Origin: Salvelinus alpinus
Taxonomy: Eukaryota > Chordata > Actinopteri > Salmoniformes > Salmonidae
Direction of reading: 5' to 3'
Assembly: GCF_045679555.1 (NCBI RefSeq)
Contig: NC_092092.1
Coordinates: 24,108,969 to 24,172,968 of the forward strand
DNA length: 64,000 nt
Numbering within the stretch: the stretch's first letter is position 1; each line of letters begins with the position of its first letter. This document shows, one piece after another, positions 44,501-59,500 of this stretch. Both the position numbers and the translations under genes were made by a program. Below the pieces are notes generated by a model, which did no database searches, was not told the DNA's origin, and saw only the letters and a list, made by a program, of their open reading frames with translations.

Positions 44501-47500
44501 AGGAACAGAATTCCCGTTTGTCCCTCTTCAACTATCTTTCCACCTCTGTCCATTCTTCACCAATCCCCTCTCTGATGAATATTTACAGCCTACACAGTGG
44601 CATCCCATAATAGTCGGAGCTAGCTCCAGTCATGAATACACATTTGATAGTTTTTTTTACACTGTCTGCAATTCAAATAAATAAAGAATACAAAAATAGT
44701 CTTTGATGTGATTATAGCCCAGTAGACTTTGTTGACTAGATATTGAAATGGGTTGAAAACTTATTTAGCAGGTATGTTTGCAAGCGTTAGTAAAATTGAG
44801 GCTTTTTACTTGGACCACAAGGGAAGCCAGAGAGATGTAATGCATCACATTGTGGCCAGGTATGATAAAACAGGTTCACTGGTAAAGGACAATTGGCCAG
44901 TCATCTCACACACTGTCTACCAAGTGAATCTATTGGCCAGTCACACATTGCCCATGAGAGGGGGATGGGGGACCAGACAGATTATCAGCAAGGTCATTCT
45001 GTCCCACTTTTTTTGGCTGGGCTGGACCATATTATACAGTCTATGGGCTGCACCGTATTATACAGTCTATGGGCTGCACCACCCAACTCAATGCACACCA
45101 CAGTCCTGCTGCATGCAGCCTCTGTGCGGTTTCTGTATGTGAAGCTAGGGCTGTGGAGGTCATGACATTTTGTTAGCAGGTGATTGTCAAGCAAATAACT
45201 GCCGGTCTCATGGTAATTGACCGTTAACATTTAGCATCTCATGGCTTCCACGCATAGCCTACAAGCCACTGATGCAGACTTTTGGAACATCTACATTTTA
45301 AAAAGTATAATAAATCAATGTTAATATAGCCTACACCATCACAATAAATCCATGTATTTATTTTAGACAAGTCTAAAGAAACATGATATGAAGAAAATGT
45401 AATATATTTCAGAAGAACAGAATTGCATACTCTGAGTTGTCCTTATGTTAGGTCCAGATCTGGCTATGCCATATGGCTGTGGGCTACACTAGTTCATTTA
45501 GCAGACAAGATTAGCTTAGAATTCCGTGGCATTATTTGATATTATTTATAGTATGAAGAATACAATTGAACATAAAATAGAAAGGATGTTTTCTCCAAAT
45601 GAAATCAGAGGGAGTGCGCACATGCAGCTATTCTGTGTTGAGCGGTTAACTAGGGTACGTGGGACGGTAACGTCCCTCCTGACCAACATCCAGTGAAATT
45701 GCAGAGCGCGAAATCCAAAAATACTCATTTCAAATATTTAACATTCTTGAAAATATGTGTTATACATCAAAATAAAGCTTAACTTCTTGTTAATCCAGCC
45801 GCTGTGTCAGATTTCAAAAAGGCTTTACGGCGAAAGCAAACCATACGATTATCTGAGGACAGCGCCCCGCATACAAAAACATAAATCATATTTCAACCAG
45901 GCAGGTGCGACACAAAAGTCAGAAATAGCGATATAAAAAATGCCTTACCTTTTTATGATCTTATTCTGTTGGCACTCCAAAAGGTCCCAGTTACATCACA
46001 AATGGTCCTTTTGTTCGATAATGTCCTTCTTTATATCCATAAAAACTCAGTTTAGCTGGCGCGCTTCAGTCAATAATCCACTCAGTTTCCCTCCATCAAA
46101 ATGCATACAAAATGAATCCCAAACGTTACTAATAAACTTTTCCAAACAATTCAAACAACGTTTATAATCAAACCTTAGTTATCCTAATACGCAAATAAAC
46201 GATACAATTTAAGACGGATAATAGTATGTTCATTACCGGAGATAAATATGAAAGAACATGCTTTCCTCCACGCGCCTGGAAACACTACTGCCAAAATGGG
46301 AGCCACCTAGAAAAACTACAATTTCTGGGTCATTTAAAAAAAACAACAGCTTAACTCTTTCTAAAGACTGTTGACATCTAGTGGAAGCCCTAGGAACTGC
46401 AATCTGGGAGTCTTGGCCTTATTATTAAAATACTAGCCATTGAAAATAGTGGTAAGCTGAATTTTTTTGGGGGGGATGGTTTGTCCTCGGGGTTTCGCCT
46501 GCCATATCAGTTCTGTTATACTCACATACATTATTTTAACAGTTTTAGAAACGTTAGAGTGTTTTCTATCCAAATCTATATGCATATCCTAGCTTCTGGG
46601 CCTGAGTAACAGGCAGTTTACTTTGGGCACGCTTTTCATCCGGATGTCAAAATACTGCCTCCTACCCCAGAGAGGTTAACAAAGAAATGGGTTCTCCTCT
46701 ATTCTTAATTTAGAGATTCATGCAACTTTAGTTGTGATTCAAACATTGGGCTATATGTTTTGATTTTTAATATGTTCTAAGGCTGCATGATGCGACTAAT
46801 GATGATTTGAGAAAAGTTGCATGAAAGGCATGCGCTCTGCTTTGTTTCTTTCACAGCCTGCACACACTTCATCAATCTCTCATTCAGAATTTGACAAGCT
46901 CTTGATAATGCCTAGAATTTCCCGGCGGCATCCCCCTAGTGTGACCATAACGCCCCCTAAACAAATCCATGCCTTTTGCGCCCAGTGGACGCTGTGCCCT
47001 TGGGCTGAATATAACAATTATAATTGCCTTCTTTCAGCTGCGTGTTCCGAAGCACCTCTCACTCACATGGTTCTCTCAGATATCTCAATTCTTATTAGCC
47101 AATACCCGTCACTTGATTGAGGTCTTCTCACAGGCATCTATCTCAGCTCCGAAGTAGCTACAAGTGAGGACAGACACATCGGGGCCGCAACTGCGCACGT
47201 CCTTCTTATCGAATTCCGAGGTGCATATTGAAGATGTTAGAAGGACTGTCCACCTTTACTTTTCGTCAGCCAACAAGATGAGTAGGCCTAACGAACAGCA
47301 AAAGCACTAGCCTACGAGAAATAATATTCCAAACATAGTCTGGGACCGTTGTGGGATGTGATAGATCCCAAATGAATACACTACTCATATCAAAAAAACT
47401 TTCAAAAGCAATGATGCTCATGCAACCGATCAAAACGTTTAGGTTAAAATGTTGATAAACTATTAGGCTATTTCTTCACATTATAAGCGCAATAATCCGC

Positions 47501-50500
47501 AGACGGCAGTAGGCTATAAGTGCGAATGTTCCAAAATGCAATCAATTAGCGGGAAAACACCATTTTCATGTAATGCTTTATTATAAAGGTGCATTTTTAT
47601 GGTGAAAATTATCTTCCCCAAACTGTATGCCAGTTCAGGCTCAACACCAGTTGCAAAGCGGATTAATGTGCTTAATTAAGAAGTTATTTGGCCATTTTAG
47701 TTGCGATTCAAACCTTATCAAAACATATAGGCCTACTGGCTAGGCTACATGAGGTGGGGGACTATGATTGGAAAAATTTGAAAAAAAGAGGCATGTGACA
47801 TTTCTTGCCTTACTGCACACAAGCTGGGCATCATTCACAAGTGATTAATATATCATTCAGCACTCCATTACTCTCCTTCTTGGTCAAATAGCCCTTACAC
47901 AGTCTGGAGGTGTTGGGTCATTGTTCTGTTGAAAAACAAATGATAGTCTGACTAAGCGCAAACCAGATGGGATATATCAAATATCAAATTTGGACTCATC
48001 AGACCAAAGGACAGATTTCCACCAGTCTCATGTCCATTGCTCGCGTTTCTTGGCCCAAGCAAGTCTCTTCTTCTTATTGGTGCCCTTTAGTAGTGGTTTC
48101 TTTGCAGCAATTCAACCATGAAGGCCTGATTCACACAGTCTCCTCTGAACAGTTGATGTTGAGATGCATCTGTTACTTGAACTTTGTGAAGCATTTATTT
48201 GGGCTGCAATCTGAGGTGCAGTTAACTCTAATGAACTTATCCTCTGCAGCAGAGGTAACTCCGGGTCTTCCTTTCCTGTGGCGGTCCTCATGAGAGCTAG
48301 ATTCATCGTAGCGCCTGATGGTTTTTACAACTGCACTTTCAAAGTTCTTGACATTTTCCACATTGACTGACCTTCATGTCTTAAAGTAATGATGGACTGT
48401 CATTTCTCTTTGTTTATTTGAGCTGTTCTTGCCATAATATGGACTTGGTCTTTTACCAAATAGGGCAATGTCCTGTATACCACACCTACCTTGTCACAAC
48501 ACAACTGATTGGCTCAAATGCATTAAGAGGGAAAGAAATGCACTTTTAACAAGACACACCTGTTAATTTAAATGCATTCCAGGTGACTACCTCATGAAGC
48601 TGGTTGAGAGAATGGCAAGTTTGTACGAAGCTGTCATCAAGGCAAAGGGTGGCTACTGTGAAGAATCTCAATATCAAATATATTTTGATTTGTTCATTTT
48701 TTGGGGGTTACTACATGATTCCATATGTATTATTTATTAGTTTTCATGTCTTCACTATTATTCTAAAATGTAGAAAATAGTAAAAATAAAGAAAAACCCT
48801 GGAATGAGTAGGTGTGTCTAAACTTTTCACTGGTACTGTATATGCGGAAGCTTATACATTTCCAGACCATTCAGATCTGCAAACATTGACGAATTAGGGG
48901 GAAGGGGTGACAAACACATTGGAACTGACTGTGATTGTTTGTTTGAGGTATCCCTTCCTTATATTTAGCTTGTTTATGCAGTTTAATTAAGGTTCAATTG
49001 TCATCAGGAGACTTAGTGGGATTAGGTGTTTGTTGTAGTTACGTCTGCTTAATTCTCGGAGAGACGTTAAGTCTGTTATACGTGCTAAGATTGTTTGTGC
49101 GGTTTGATTAAGGTTTGATTGTCTTCAGGACAGTAAGTGGGAGATTGAGTGTTTGTTGGCGGTAGGCCCACCTGAGTGATTCTCGGAGGGACGTTAAGTC
49201 TGTGCTGAGCTTGTTGCTGCTGTGGTTTGATTAAGCTACAAGCCAGCTCTCGGAAACCAATTTATCACACATCTAGAGGGTTAATTGCAACAGATATCCG
49301 GTACATTGAAATGAAATGCTCTGAGACTGCAAGTAGCAGATAGACTGCCTGTTCTGAACTATGAATGAAGATGTTAATAGGACACATGAGACAACCAATC
49401 TCATCACTTTCCATCCCATAATTCTACTTTGGTAGTTGAAGAAAGCTCTGACTAAAGTGCCATTTCAATGGGACATGGGGAGAATCTCGATTGCATTGCC
49501 TTGATTCCTCACGTCCACTCTCCTCATCTCCTTCTCAAAACCCATTGGATGAGAATGTCAGAGGGGAGGGATCTCTGACCTTTGCATCCAATGGGTTTTG
49601 AGGAGGCCAGGACAGAGGATGCAAAGGAATCAAGAAAATGCAATTGAGATTCTACCATGCATGGAGAGCAAATAGTTTACAGTGAAAACTAACATCTTGT
49701 AAAAAAGAAAATGTAATAGGAAGAGCGACTAAGAGTGTTATAAAAAAACGTGTGGAACGCCCCAGTGGTAATGTTAATAGGTTAGCAGCTGAGCTTGTGG
49801 AGAGACTGTGTGGAGAGGAACATGCTATTTCTGTTGTGAGAAACCAACTAAACTCACCCGTCAACACCACATCCACACAGCCTCTTGGGTTTAGACCAGA
49901 TTTGGATTTGTTTTTGGGGAAAGCAACAAGAGGAGGAACAGGGTAAACTGCTTTCTACTAGGACCGCGTTTCCCAAACCCGGTCCTCGGGAATCCAAGGG
50001 GTGCACATTTTAGTTTTTGCCCTAGCACTACACAGCTGATTCAAATAAATAATGATCATTTGAATCAGCTGTCTAGTGTTAGGGCAAAAACAAAAACGTG
50101 CACCCTTTAGGGGTCCTGAGTACAGAGTTTGGGAAACCTGGTACTAGGAGGATGTAACCAGTTGACCACAATGTTACCCAACCACATCCCTCCCAGCCAA
50201 GGGCTGTGTACCAAGTGGCATCCTATTCTCTAGTTCAGGGGTAGGCAACCCAGGGCCTGGAGTGCCGCAGGCACTTCGTGTTTTGGATTTAACTGACCTG
50301 GAAGACCAGGTATGTTGAATTTAGGCAATGTACACTGTGTTGATCAAATCCTCGAGTAATTAACCTAGTTTTGACACAATTGGCAGGAAATGCTCAATGC
50401 TTCAGGTAGTGAAGGGGAAACAAAGCTTCATTTGACCAAGGCCATAGGGACTAGGGTGCCATTTAGGGTGCAACCTAGGAGCCATTGTGGTAATTGTTGA

Positions 50501-53500
50501 AAAAATATATACTAGCATAAGGGCATGCCTCTATATACCTCCCATAGTACCAACCTAGTCATTTGTTTGTTGCTGGGGTTTTTAATATGTGATACATTCC
50601 AAGCGGTTTCCCTGTTTGGTTTCCTTGTTCTGACACAAACAGAAGGGGTTAGCTTAGTTTAGCTACTGGCTGCACACACAGCTTTTGTAGGGCGGTTGGT
50701 GGCAGAGAGGGTTGGAGGGAGGGTTGTTCCTGGCCATCTGTTAGCCACTGTGACCTATTATCTGTCACAACTGGAGCAGCAGCAGCATGTATCCTGCCCC
50801 AGCCCTCCCCCTGCCCTGCCCCAGCCTCCCCCTGCCCAGCCCCCCACCTTAATCCCAATGTTTGTCTCCTGAAAGGGGGAAAGGCTGGCAGGCAGGCTCA
50901 TGTCGCTCATTGACTGCCACAATGCCACCTTATCTGCCCCGCCCAGCTCAGCCAGGGTTCATCGACTGTGTGTGTGCGTGCGTGCATACAGTACAGAAGG
51001 GAGGGAGGGAAACAGGGAGGATATGAGAGCATCATGTAAGATGATCAGTGTCTGTCCTTTAGTGGGATTCTCCCATATAAGGAAGAAGTAAATCTCTTGA
51101 CTTTGGAAGGAGAAAGTGTTAGCTTTCTGTGTGTGTGTGCGCCATGTCAGTGTGTGTGTGTGTGTGCCATGTCAGTGTGTGTGCCATGTCAATGTGTGTG
51201 TGTGTGTGCCATGTCAGTGTGTGTGTGTGTGTGTGTGCCATGTCAGTGTGTGTGTGTGTGTGTGTGCCATGTCAGTGTGTGTGTGTGTGCGCCATGTCTG
51301 TGTGTGTGTGTGTGTGCCATGTCAGTGTGTGTGTGCCATGTCAGTGTGTGTGTGTGCGCCATGTCAGTGTGTGCGTGTGTCTTTGCCTTGTCAGGCAGAT
51401 GATGCAGCCCAGCCCAACACAGGCAGGTGGTAGAGAGTACAGACACATCTGGATGTAGGGGACTTGTTTCCTTTGACACATGTTTTAATACTCTATACTG
51501 CCTGAACTGTAGTTGGTCTCTGGTCACAAGGCCTTGAAATGGGGTCAGGAAGGGCCACCAGCTGTGGTCATTAAACTCAAGGAGCGAACTGCCATTTGAG
51601 ACAGTGGCTAAATCCCAAATTACACTCTACTCCCTATGTAGTGAACTACTTTTCAATTAAATTCAGATAACTTGATTTGTCCCCTTAAGGGCAATTCTAT
51701 TAGCTCTATGGTGTTGCTTCAGACACAGAACAAAGGCACAGATACAATAAATAGACAAGAATAGGGCTCTGGTCAAAAGTAGTGCCCTATATAGGGAATA
51801 GGGTGTTATTTCGGATGCACATAGTTAGAGAGCTTTGGGGGACCACTTTCAGTTGTTTTAACTGTTGATGTGCTAATGCCCTCAAACTCAAATCTGGACC
51901 TCCATGCCAGTTCCACTGCTTTCTTTCATTCTTCCCCTCTAACCTGGGACACCAGGTGGGGTGTAGTTAATTATCAGGTAGAACAGAATACCAGCAGTAG
52001 TCCGGACCTTGTAGGGTAAGATTTGAATACCCCTGTGCTAGTGCCAGGCTACATCTATTCACACGAAGGCTAAACATATTTTCTGTCTGCTTATAATCCA
52101 AATGATCATAATCTGCCTAGATACAAAGGTAACCTAAATCACACAACCTATTTAGACCATATGCCAAACCCACGCCATTGGTCTACACCAGTCAGAGGTT
52201 TACTGGTTTAGGTAGTCATTAACGTGCGTGTGTGTGTGCCTAAATGTGTAGCTCTGAGCTGGCATTTACGTGGTCATAGGATGCGTCGTCAACAGTGTAT
52301 GTACTGTACAATGGCTGCTTTGATGTAAGAGCTCTTCCGGGTGTTCAACTGCACAGACCTAGATACAGTTTAACCCAGCCAAAGACATGTGCCTCACCTC
52401 AACCTTCCTAGTATTCAATGATGTATGAAAACAGAAAATAGTCAATTTAGTCAGGTTGATTAAATCATAAGGGCAATGTCAAATCTGACAAGCACTTCAC
52501 TGTGTGGTTGCTACGGAGACAGAAACCATGTGATTTAGATGACACTGTACAAGCAAAGAGGTGTGTGTGTGTACTGACTACTCTGAGACAGGCACAAACA
52601 GATGACAAAAGGGAGCAAACATGAAGACCGTTGTAACAGAGAGGAGGAGGGTTATTCATTGGAGGGAAACGATTAAAAGATGAGAGGTTATATTGGGAAC
52701 TGAGGGAGTGAGGAGAAGAAGCAAAAGAGGGAGATAAAAAACAAAACAGGGAATGAGGAGTGAGAAAAGAGAAGAGGTTATTGGGGATGGAGAGAGGAGG
52801 GACGGAGAGAAAAAGAGGAGAGGAATGAGGGATACGAATGGGAGGGTGTAGAGTGAGATGGAAAGAGAAGAGAGGGTAAAGCACAGAGCAGGTCCTGTGT
52901 AGCTTAGTAGGAGAGTGGTTATGTGAGGTGCACATGTGACCTGAGTCTCCCTGGAAGACCAGAGAGAACAGTGGCCGAGAAAGAGAGGACACGTGTGTGT
53001 GTGTGGGGCAGCTGCAGTGGCCAGGACTGCATTAGAATGCTGAAGGTGCTTATGTATACTGTTATGGGCTAATTCCCAAATAGCTCCCTATATAGTGCAC
53101 TACCCATAGGGCTCTGGTCAAAAGTAGTGCACTATGTAGGGAATATGGTGCCATTTGGGATGCAAGAATGCTGTTGGAGCTGGGCTAAAGTGGAAGCTCT
53201 GCTCTGAAATGGGTCACTATCTATTCTATGAGAGGTGCTTGGGTTTTATACCGGGGTTGATTTGAGGTCTTACCTGAATATAATAGCATTTTGGTAGTTG
53301 AAACAAGCTTTAACTGAGGCAAATTTGGTGATGGAAATGGTTTGTGTCCATTTTTTTAGGTGAATGACGTGACAGTATATTACACTATGTGGTCACCCTT
53401 TTCACTGTGTCCCAACTCCATCCACCCTATCAGAACATAATGGAACTAAGGCCCTCTTCTAACACGGATAGAAACATCCTCATACTCAATGATAAACCCG

Positions 53501-56500
53501 CAACTACTGCTCAATCAGTAAATCTATCAACAACAAAAACATTTTTTTATAAAGCCCTGTTTACATCAGCAGTTGTCACAAAGTGCTTTACACATGTCCA
53601 GCCTAAGTAAAAAGTATGTTTAAACAGTTTTGTAATAAGCTACTTTGTGTTCTCTTCATCTGTCAGGTGTTTGCCACCTACCCCAACGAGGACTATGACC
53701 GTCGGAATGAGGACGTGGACCCCATGGCTGCATCTGCAGAGTACGAGCTGGAGAAGAGGGTGGAGAGGCTCCATCTGTTCCCTGTCGAGCTGGAGAAAGG
53801 TACACCTCAGCTCAGTTACCCCATAACCTTAATGTGGCAATCTGCGATTCGCAAAAACAACAAAGAACATTCCAGATTGCCCACTTAAGAAAACTCCCCT
53901 TCACAGTACTGTAAAGTGGAGTTGTAATCGCCATTCTCTTGAGACAATCCAAGATCAATCCCCTCACTCAATCAGCACGCATCTATCATCCCTACATCGG
54001 CCTTCCAGTTATCCCTTCTCCCAAGAGGGAATTCTGATTTAAAAAGCTATTATGAAACAAAAGAGCAATTCATTTTCATCATGGATTACGATGATTTTAT
54101 TGTTTTCTCACTGTCTCACTGTCCTCAGATGGGGATGGGCTGGGTATCAGTATCATTGGGATGGGGGCGGGGGCAGACATGGGCCTGGAGAAACTGGGCA
54201 TCTTTGTCAAGACGGTCACCGATGGAGGAGCGGCGCACCGGGATGGCAGGTACGTTACAAAATGGTGGCCTTCATCTACGGCTTTTCCATCTATACTCCT
54301 GACAGACTTACCTGAACAGGTTCTGCATGATTTAATACATCTAAGAAGCAATCAAGCATGTGAGATGAGCCAAACTTGTATGTCTAGTAGTAGTATTCAC
54401 ATCTCTGTCTAGCTTGCTGATTTTGATATGTTATATCCACAAATAGGTTTGGAATAATAAAGGGAGTCAATTCGGTCACATTACAGTTTCTTGCGGGAGC
54501 AGGTCTCGCTAGCAAAACAGATTTCTATCTCCGAGACAAACCTGTATGAAAGTTTGAATGAAAAAGTAAGCATATTATAAGACTGGTGCTGAGGTTGTTG
54601 TGCTGCTTTGTGTTTCTCCACCCAGGATCCAGGTGAATGACCTGATAGTGGAGGTGGATGGGACCAGTCTGGTGGGGGTCACCCAGACCTTCGCTGCCTC
54701 CGTCCTCAGGAACACCACAGGCACCGTCAAGTGAGGATATGTTTTTGGCAATAGTACGCTACTTTTGACTAGGGTCCATAGGGCTCTGGTGAAAAATAGT
54801 GCACAATATAAGGAATAAGGTGCTATTTGGGATGCACACTTCGATGCAACACTCTGATGTTACAGAGGCTTCTAGTTAACACTTTTTTCCCTTTTTAGCA
54901 GGTTTCTTTTCCTCACCAACTAAACTCAGCAAAAAAATAAACCTTTTTCAGGACCCTGTCTTTCAAAGATAATTTCTAATAGCTTCACAGATCTTCATTG
55001 TAAAGGGTTTAAACACTGTTTCCCATGCTTGTTCAATGAACCATAAACAATTAATGAACATCCACCTGTGGAACGGACGTTAAGACACTAACAGCTTACA
55101 GACGGTAGGCAATTAAGGTCACAGTTATGAAAACTTAGGACACTAAAGAGGCCTTTCTACTGACTCTGAAAAACACCAAAAGAAAGATGCCCAGGGTCCC
55201 TGCTCATCTGCGTGAACGTGCCTTAGGCATGCTGCAAGGAGACATGAGGACTGCATGCAATAAATTGCAACGTCCATACTGTGAGATGCCTAAGACAGTG
55301 CTACAGGGAGACAGGACGGACAGATGATCGTCCTCGCAGTGGCAGACCACGTGTAACAACACCTGCACAGGATCGGTACATCCGAACATCACACCTGCGG
55401 GACAGGTACAGGATGGCAACAACAACTGCCCTAGTTACACCAGGAACGCACAATCCCTCCATCAGTGCTCAGACTGTCCGCAGAGAGGCTGGACTGAAGG
55501 CTTGTAGGCATGTTGTAAGGCAGGTCCTCACCAGACATCACCGGCAACAACTTTGCCTATGGGCACAAACCCACCGTCGCTGGACCAGACAGGACTGGCA
55601 AAAAGTGCTCTTCACTGACTAGTCGCGGTTTTGTCTCACCAGGGGTGATGGTCGGATTCGCGTTTATCGTCGAAGGAATGAGCGTTACACCGAGGCCTGT
55701 ACTCTGGAGCGGGATCGATTTGGAGGTGGAGGGTCCGTCATGGTCTGGGGCGGTGTGTCACAGCATCATCGGACTGAGCTTGTTGTCATTGCAGGCAATC
55801 TCAACGCTGTGCGTTACAAGGAAGACATCCTCCTCCCTCATGTGGTACCCTTCCTGCAGGCTCATCCTGACATGACCCTCCAGCATGACAATGCCACCAG
55901 CCATACTGCTCGTTCTGTGCGTGATTTCCTGCAAGACAGGAATGTCAGTGTTCTGCCATGGCCAGCGAAGAGCCCGGATCTCAATCCCATTGAGCACGTC
56001 TGGGACCTGTTGGATCAGAGGGTGAGGGCTAGGGCCATTCCCCCCAGAAATGTCTGGGAACTTGCAGGTGCCTTGGTGGAAGAGTGGGTTAACATTTCAC
56101 AGTAAGAACTGGCCAATCTGGTGCAGTCCATGAGGAGGCGATGCACTGCAGTACTTAATGCAGCTGGTGGCCACACCAGATACTGACTGTTACTTTTGAT
56201 TTTGTTCCTCCCATTTCTGTTAGTCACATGTCTGTGGAACTTGTTCAGTTTATGTTTCAGTTGTTGAATCTTGTTATGGTCATACAAATATTTACACATG
56301 TTAAGTTTGCTGAAAATAAACGCAGTTGACAGTGAGAGGACATTTTATTTTTTTGCTGAGTTTACTACTGCTTTGAGAACAATTAGCTACTGAGAGGGAA
56401 TAGAGTTGCCTTGATGGATGTCTCTCTCAAACACTTGAATACAGATAGGTTAAATGACTTGGCCCTGTATAAAGTTGGGCCCATCAACTCTAATCCCTAC

Positions 56501-59500
56501 TCTATTTTCTTTGTAGTACTGCGTGACGCCAGACTCCGTTCAGGTTTTCTGTACACATTTTCTTCTTAGTTTTGCATCGGCTTTAGACTTTAGAGAAGAC
56601 TGTCTAAATGACCACATCCTCCCACATACATACTGTGTAGACCAGGGCATGCAGAGTAGTCAGTCATCAGAGGTCAAATGGGGCCATGATGAAAAGTGAA
56701 AACTTCCCTTCGGAGATACAGCAACAGAACCACAGACAAAGCTGAAACTCACATTTGAACCATGGAAGAGCATAAAAACATCACCATCATGCTCACAGCA
56801 GGCATCAACACAATTATCATTCTTAAATGCCAGAGGGGTCTATTTGTGGCTGACTGAATGGGGCACCAGAGTCGCCTGCCTGTTCCTCAATCCCCAACAC
56901 TGCTTTGTCGTATACAGGCTCATTCATTCATAATTCTGGAACTAGTGATCAGTAGAGCTATGGGGGTAATTGTTAGTGTGTGGTGTGCCTGTGTTCCTGT
57001 GTGTGTGTGTAATTGTTAGTGTTGTGTGACTTTAGAGAGAGCTCATGCATTATAGATCAGTAGACAGGGAAGGAAGGGTTGAGGCAGGCAGGCGGTCAGT
57101 TGGACCTATTCATAAAAATGTCAGCCATGGGAATGGATGGGTGAATGAGGATGGGAACTGTGTTTAGCATTTAATTACCTGATAGTTAACGGGGGGATTC
57201 TAAGGCTGTTGTGGTGATCTTGATAACTGACTGACTATGGGTACTCATTCTGAACTACTCCGATTCCTCTTACATAGCTGAGGAGAGTATTACACTGAAA
57301 AACACGTCTCTCTCGGAGCATATTGGGTCAAGGTTGAGAGGTTATATAATTCAGATTATTTAACTTCTTGCTAAGGGACCATATCATAGCGGTTCCTCTT
57401 GTTGCAGTCCACATAGAAAGCCATTTTCAAAATCTGTGTAATTTTATGCAGGTTTCTGATTGGTCGGGAGAAGCCGGGCGAGCAAAGTGAGGTGGCCCAG
57501 CTGATCCAACAGACCCTGGAACAGGAGCGCTGGCAGAGAGAGATGATGGAACAACGCTACAGCCAGTACATGGACGACCAAGAGGTAGGTCTACAACCAG
57601 TCTGTAACCAACCAGTACATGGATGGCCAGAAGGTAGGTCTACAACTGGTCTACAGCCAGTCTACAGCCAGTACATGGACAACCAAGAAGTACAGTACAG
57701 ATGGACAGACAGACCACCTGACAGCAGGGGAGTTACTACCAGAACGTGTCCAATAAGAACACAGATATTTTCTTTATGTTGCTAAATGTTTTGCTACTCT
57801 GTGCCTTAAAGAACATGACCCTGAACACGGCTAGTTTAGAGAGAAACTGAAACATGGTCACTATTTTAATTTTTTAAAATTAATAATACGTGTTTTTAGG
57901 TAAATTTTTCCCTCTGTGTGTTCTCTTTAACCCTTTTAGGATTAAGATACTGTATGTGTGCCAATCACATCTTTGTCAGAATTGACCCAAAGCCGGTGGC
58001 TGTATCGAGTGCGCTGTATGGGCGTGTGCCCTTAGCTACGCTGTTACTGTTCAGTATAGCCTCCAGACAGTATAAACACAAGTCTGCTTCCCAAATGACA
58101 CCCTATTCTTCCTATGGGCTCTGGTCAAAAGTAGTGCACTATATAGGCAATAGGGTGCCATTTGTGATGCATACCAACAGGTCAGTTTAGAGAGCATAGG
58201 CCAAGTAGGATAAATTAAATTCTCTCCCTAGGACTTCTTTTTCAAAATGAATCAGTGTTTCTGATGTTTTGGCCTCTTCATCTCTGGGTTGTTGGGTTAG
58301 AGATTTTAGAGTACTTACAACCCAAAAGGACGATTTTTTTTTTTAAACCTCTGTCCAATCAAAATCCTATGAGGATGCAGGGCATTCTTATGTTCTCCAT
58401 CTTATTACGTTGACATGCAGAATGATGGCATAATGGTTGAGGGTTTGTTCTGTGTTCTCTCCCCCAATCTAGGGATGCTCTTCAATGGTGTTATACGCCA
58501 TCTAGTGGCCAGTCTCAGTACCAACCAACCATTTTATTATTTTATTTGACCTTTATTTAACTAGGCAAGTCGGTTAAGAATAAATTCTTATAACCATGAT
58601 GTTGTTATAGTAGCAGCAGTCACAGGCATTTATAAAAAATGTGAAATGGGATTGATGGAAGCATATTAAACCTATTCAAATATGCAGACACTTTGGCCCT
58701 GTCAATTAAGAGCTGGAGATCAATTAAACCCCAAACCGAATTGTTACTTCGGGCTCACCGGTCCTCTCTTTCCCCAGGATGGTGAATATGGTACTGATGA
58801 GGAGGAGGATGACGAGGAGGAGGTCAGCCCCACGGAGCCGTCTGCCATCGAGGTGTTTGACCTGGCTGAGAACGAGGACATCTCTCCCCTGGAGGCGGAC
58901 CCTGAGAAGCTGGCCCATAAGTACCGGGAGGTGAGAGAAACCATTAAAGATAAAGGGCGGTGTCACCCTATTCCTTATATACTGCACTACTTTTTGGACA
59001 GATTTTGCAACAACTTCCTTAACTCCCTCTCTCCTCAGCTTCAAATAAAGCATGCTGTAACACAGGCAGAGATCCAACAGCTGAAAAGAAAGGTAGGTTA
59101 AGTTGTATTATGTTGCTACTATGCTATGTTGTTGTCTTAGGTCACTCTCTTTATGTAGTGTTGTGGTGTCTCTCTTTTTCGTGATGTGTGGTTTGTCCTA
59201 TATTTTTATTTAGTATTTTTAATTCCAGCCCCCGTCCCCGCAGGGGGCCTTTTGGTAGGCCGTCATTGTAAATAAGAATTTGTTCTTAATGGACTTGCCC
59301 AGTTATATCCAGGTTAAATAACAGAAAATATATATATTGTGATTGTTATTAAATGTTATGTCCCAATGTTTAATTGTACACATCTACTACTTAATTAATA
59401 TTCAGTTGCATTTACGGCCAGTCCGTTTGTCTACCTGTGTGTGTGTACTTACGCGCATCTGTGTGTGTGTACTTCTCCACACTCCCAGCTGAACCATGCA

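Larger units (their letters stand above)
39998..53666 (+). other. ppp1r9b intron 1 (13.7 kb), repeat-rich
   Basis: No further exon was needed: exon 1 and exon 2 join in phase 0 with conserved protein on both sides. The intron is made largely of repeats listed separately (pyrimidine satellite, LINE tail, TTAA-bounded element, Tc1 remnant, palindromes, GT minisatellite). The remaining sequence, including about 42870-44750 and 52040-53060, shows nothing I recognise. Confidence 0.8.

Noticed and set aside
51097-51527. Cysteine-valine-rich open frames resembling cysteine-rich proteins
   Set aside because: They are artefacts of the GT-rich minisatellite in ppp1r9b intron 1.
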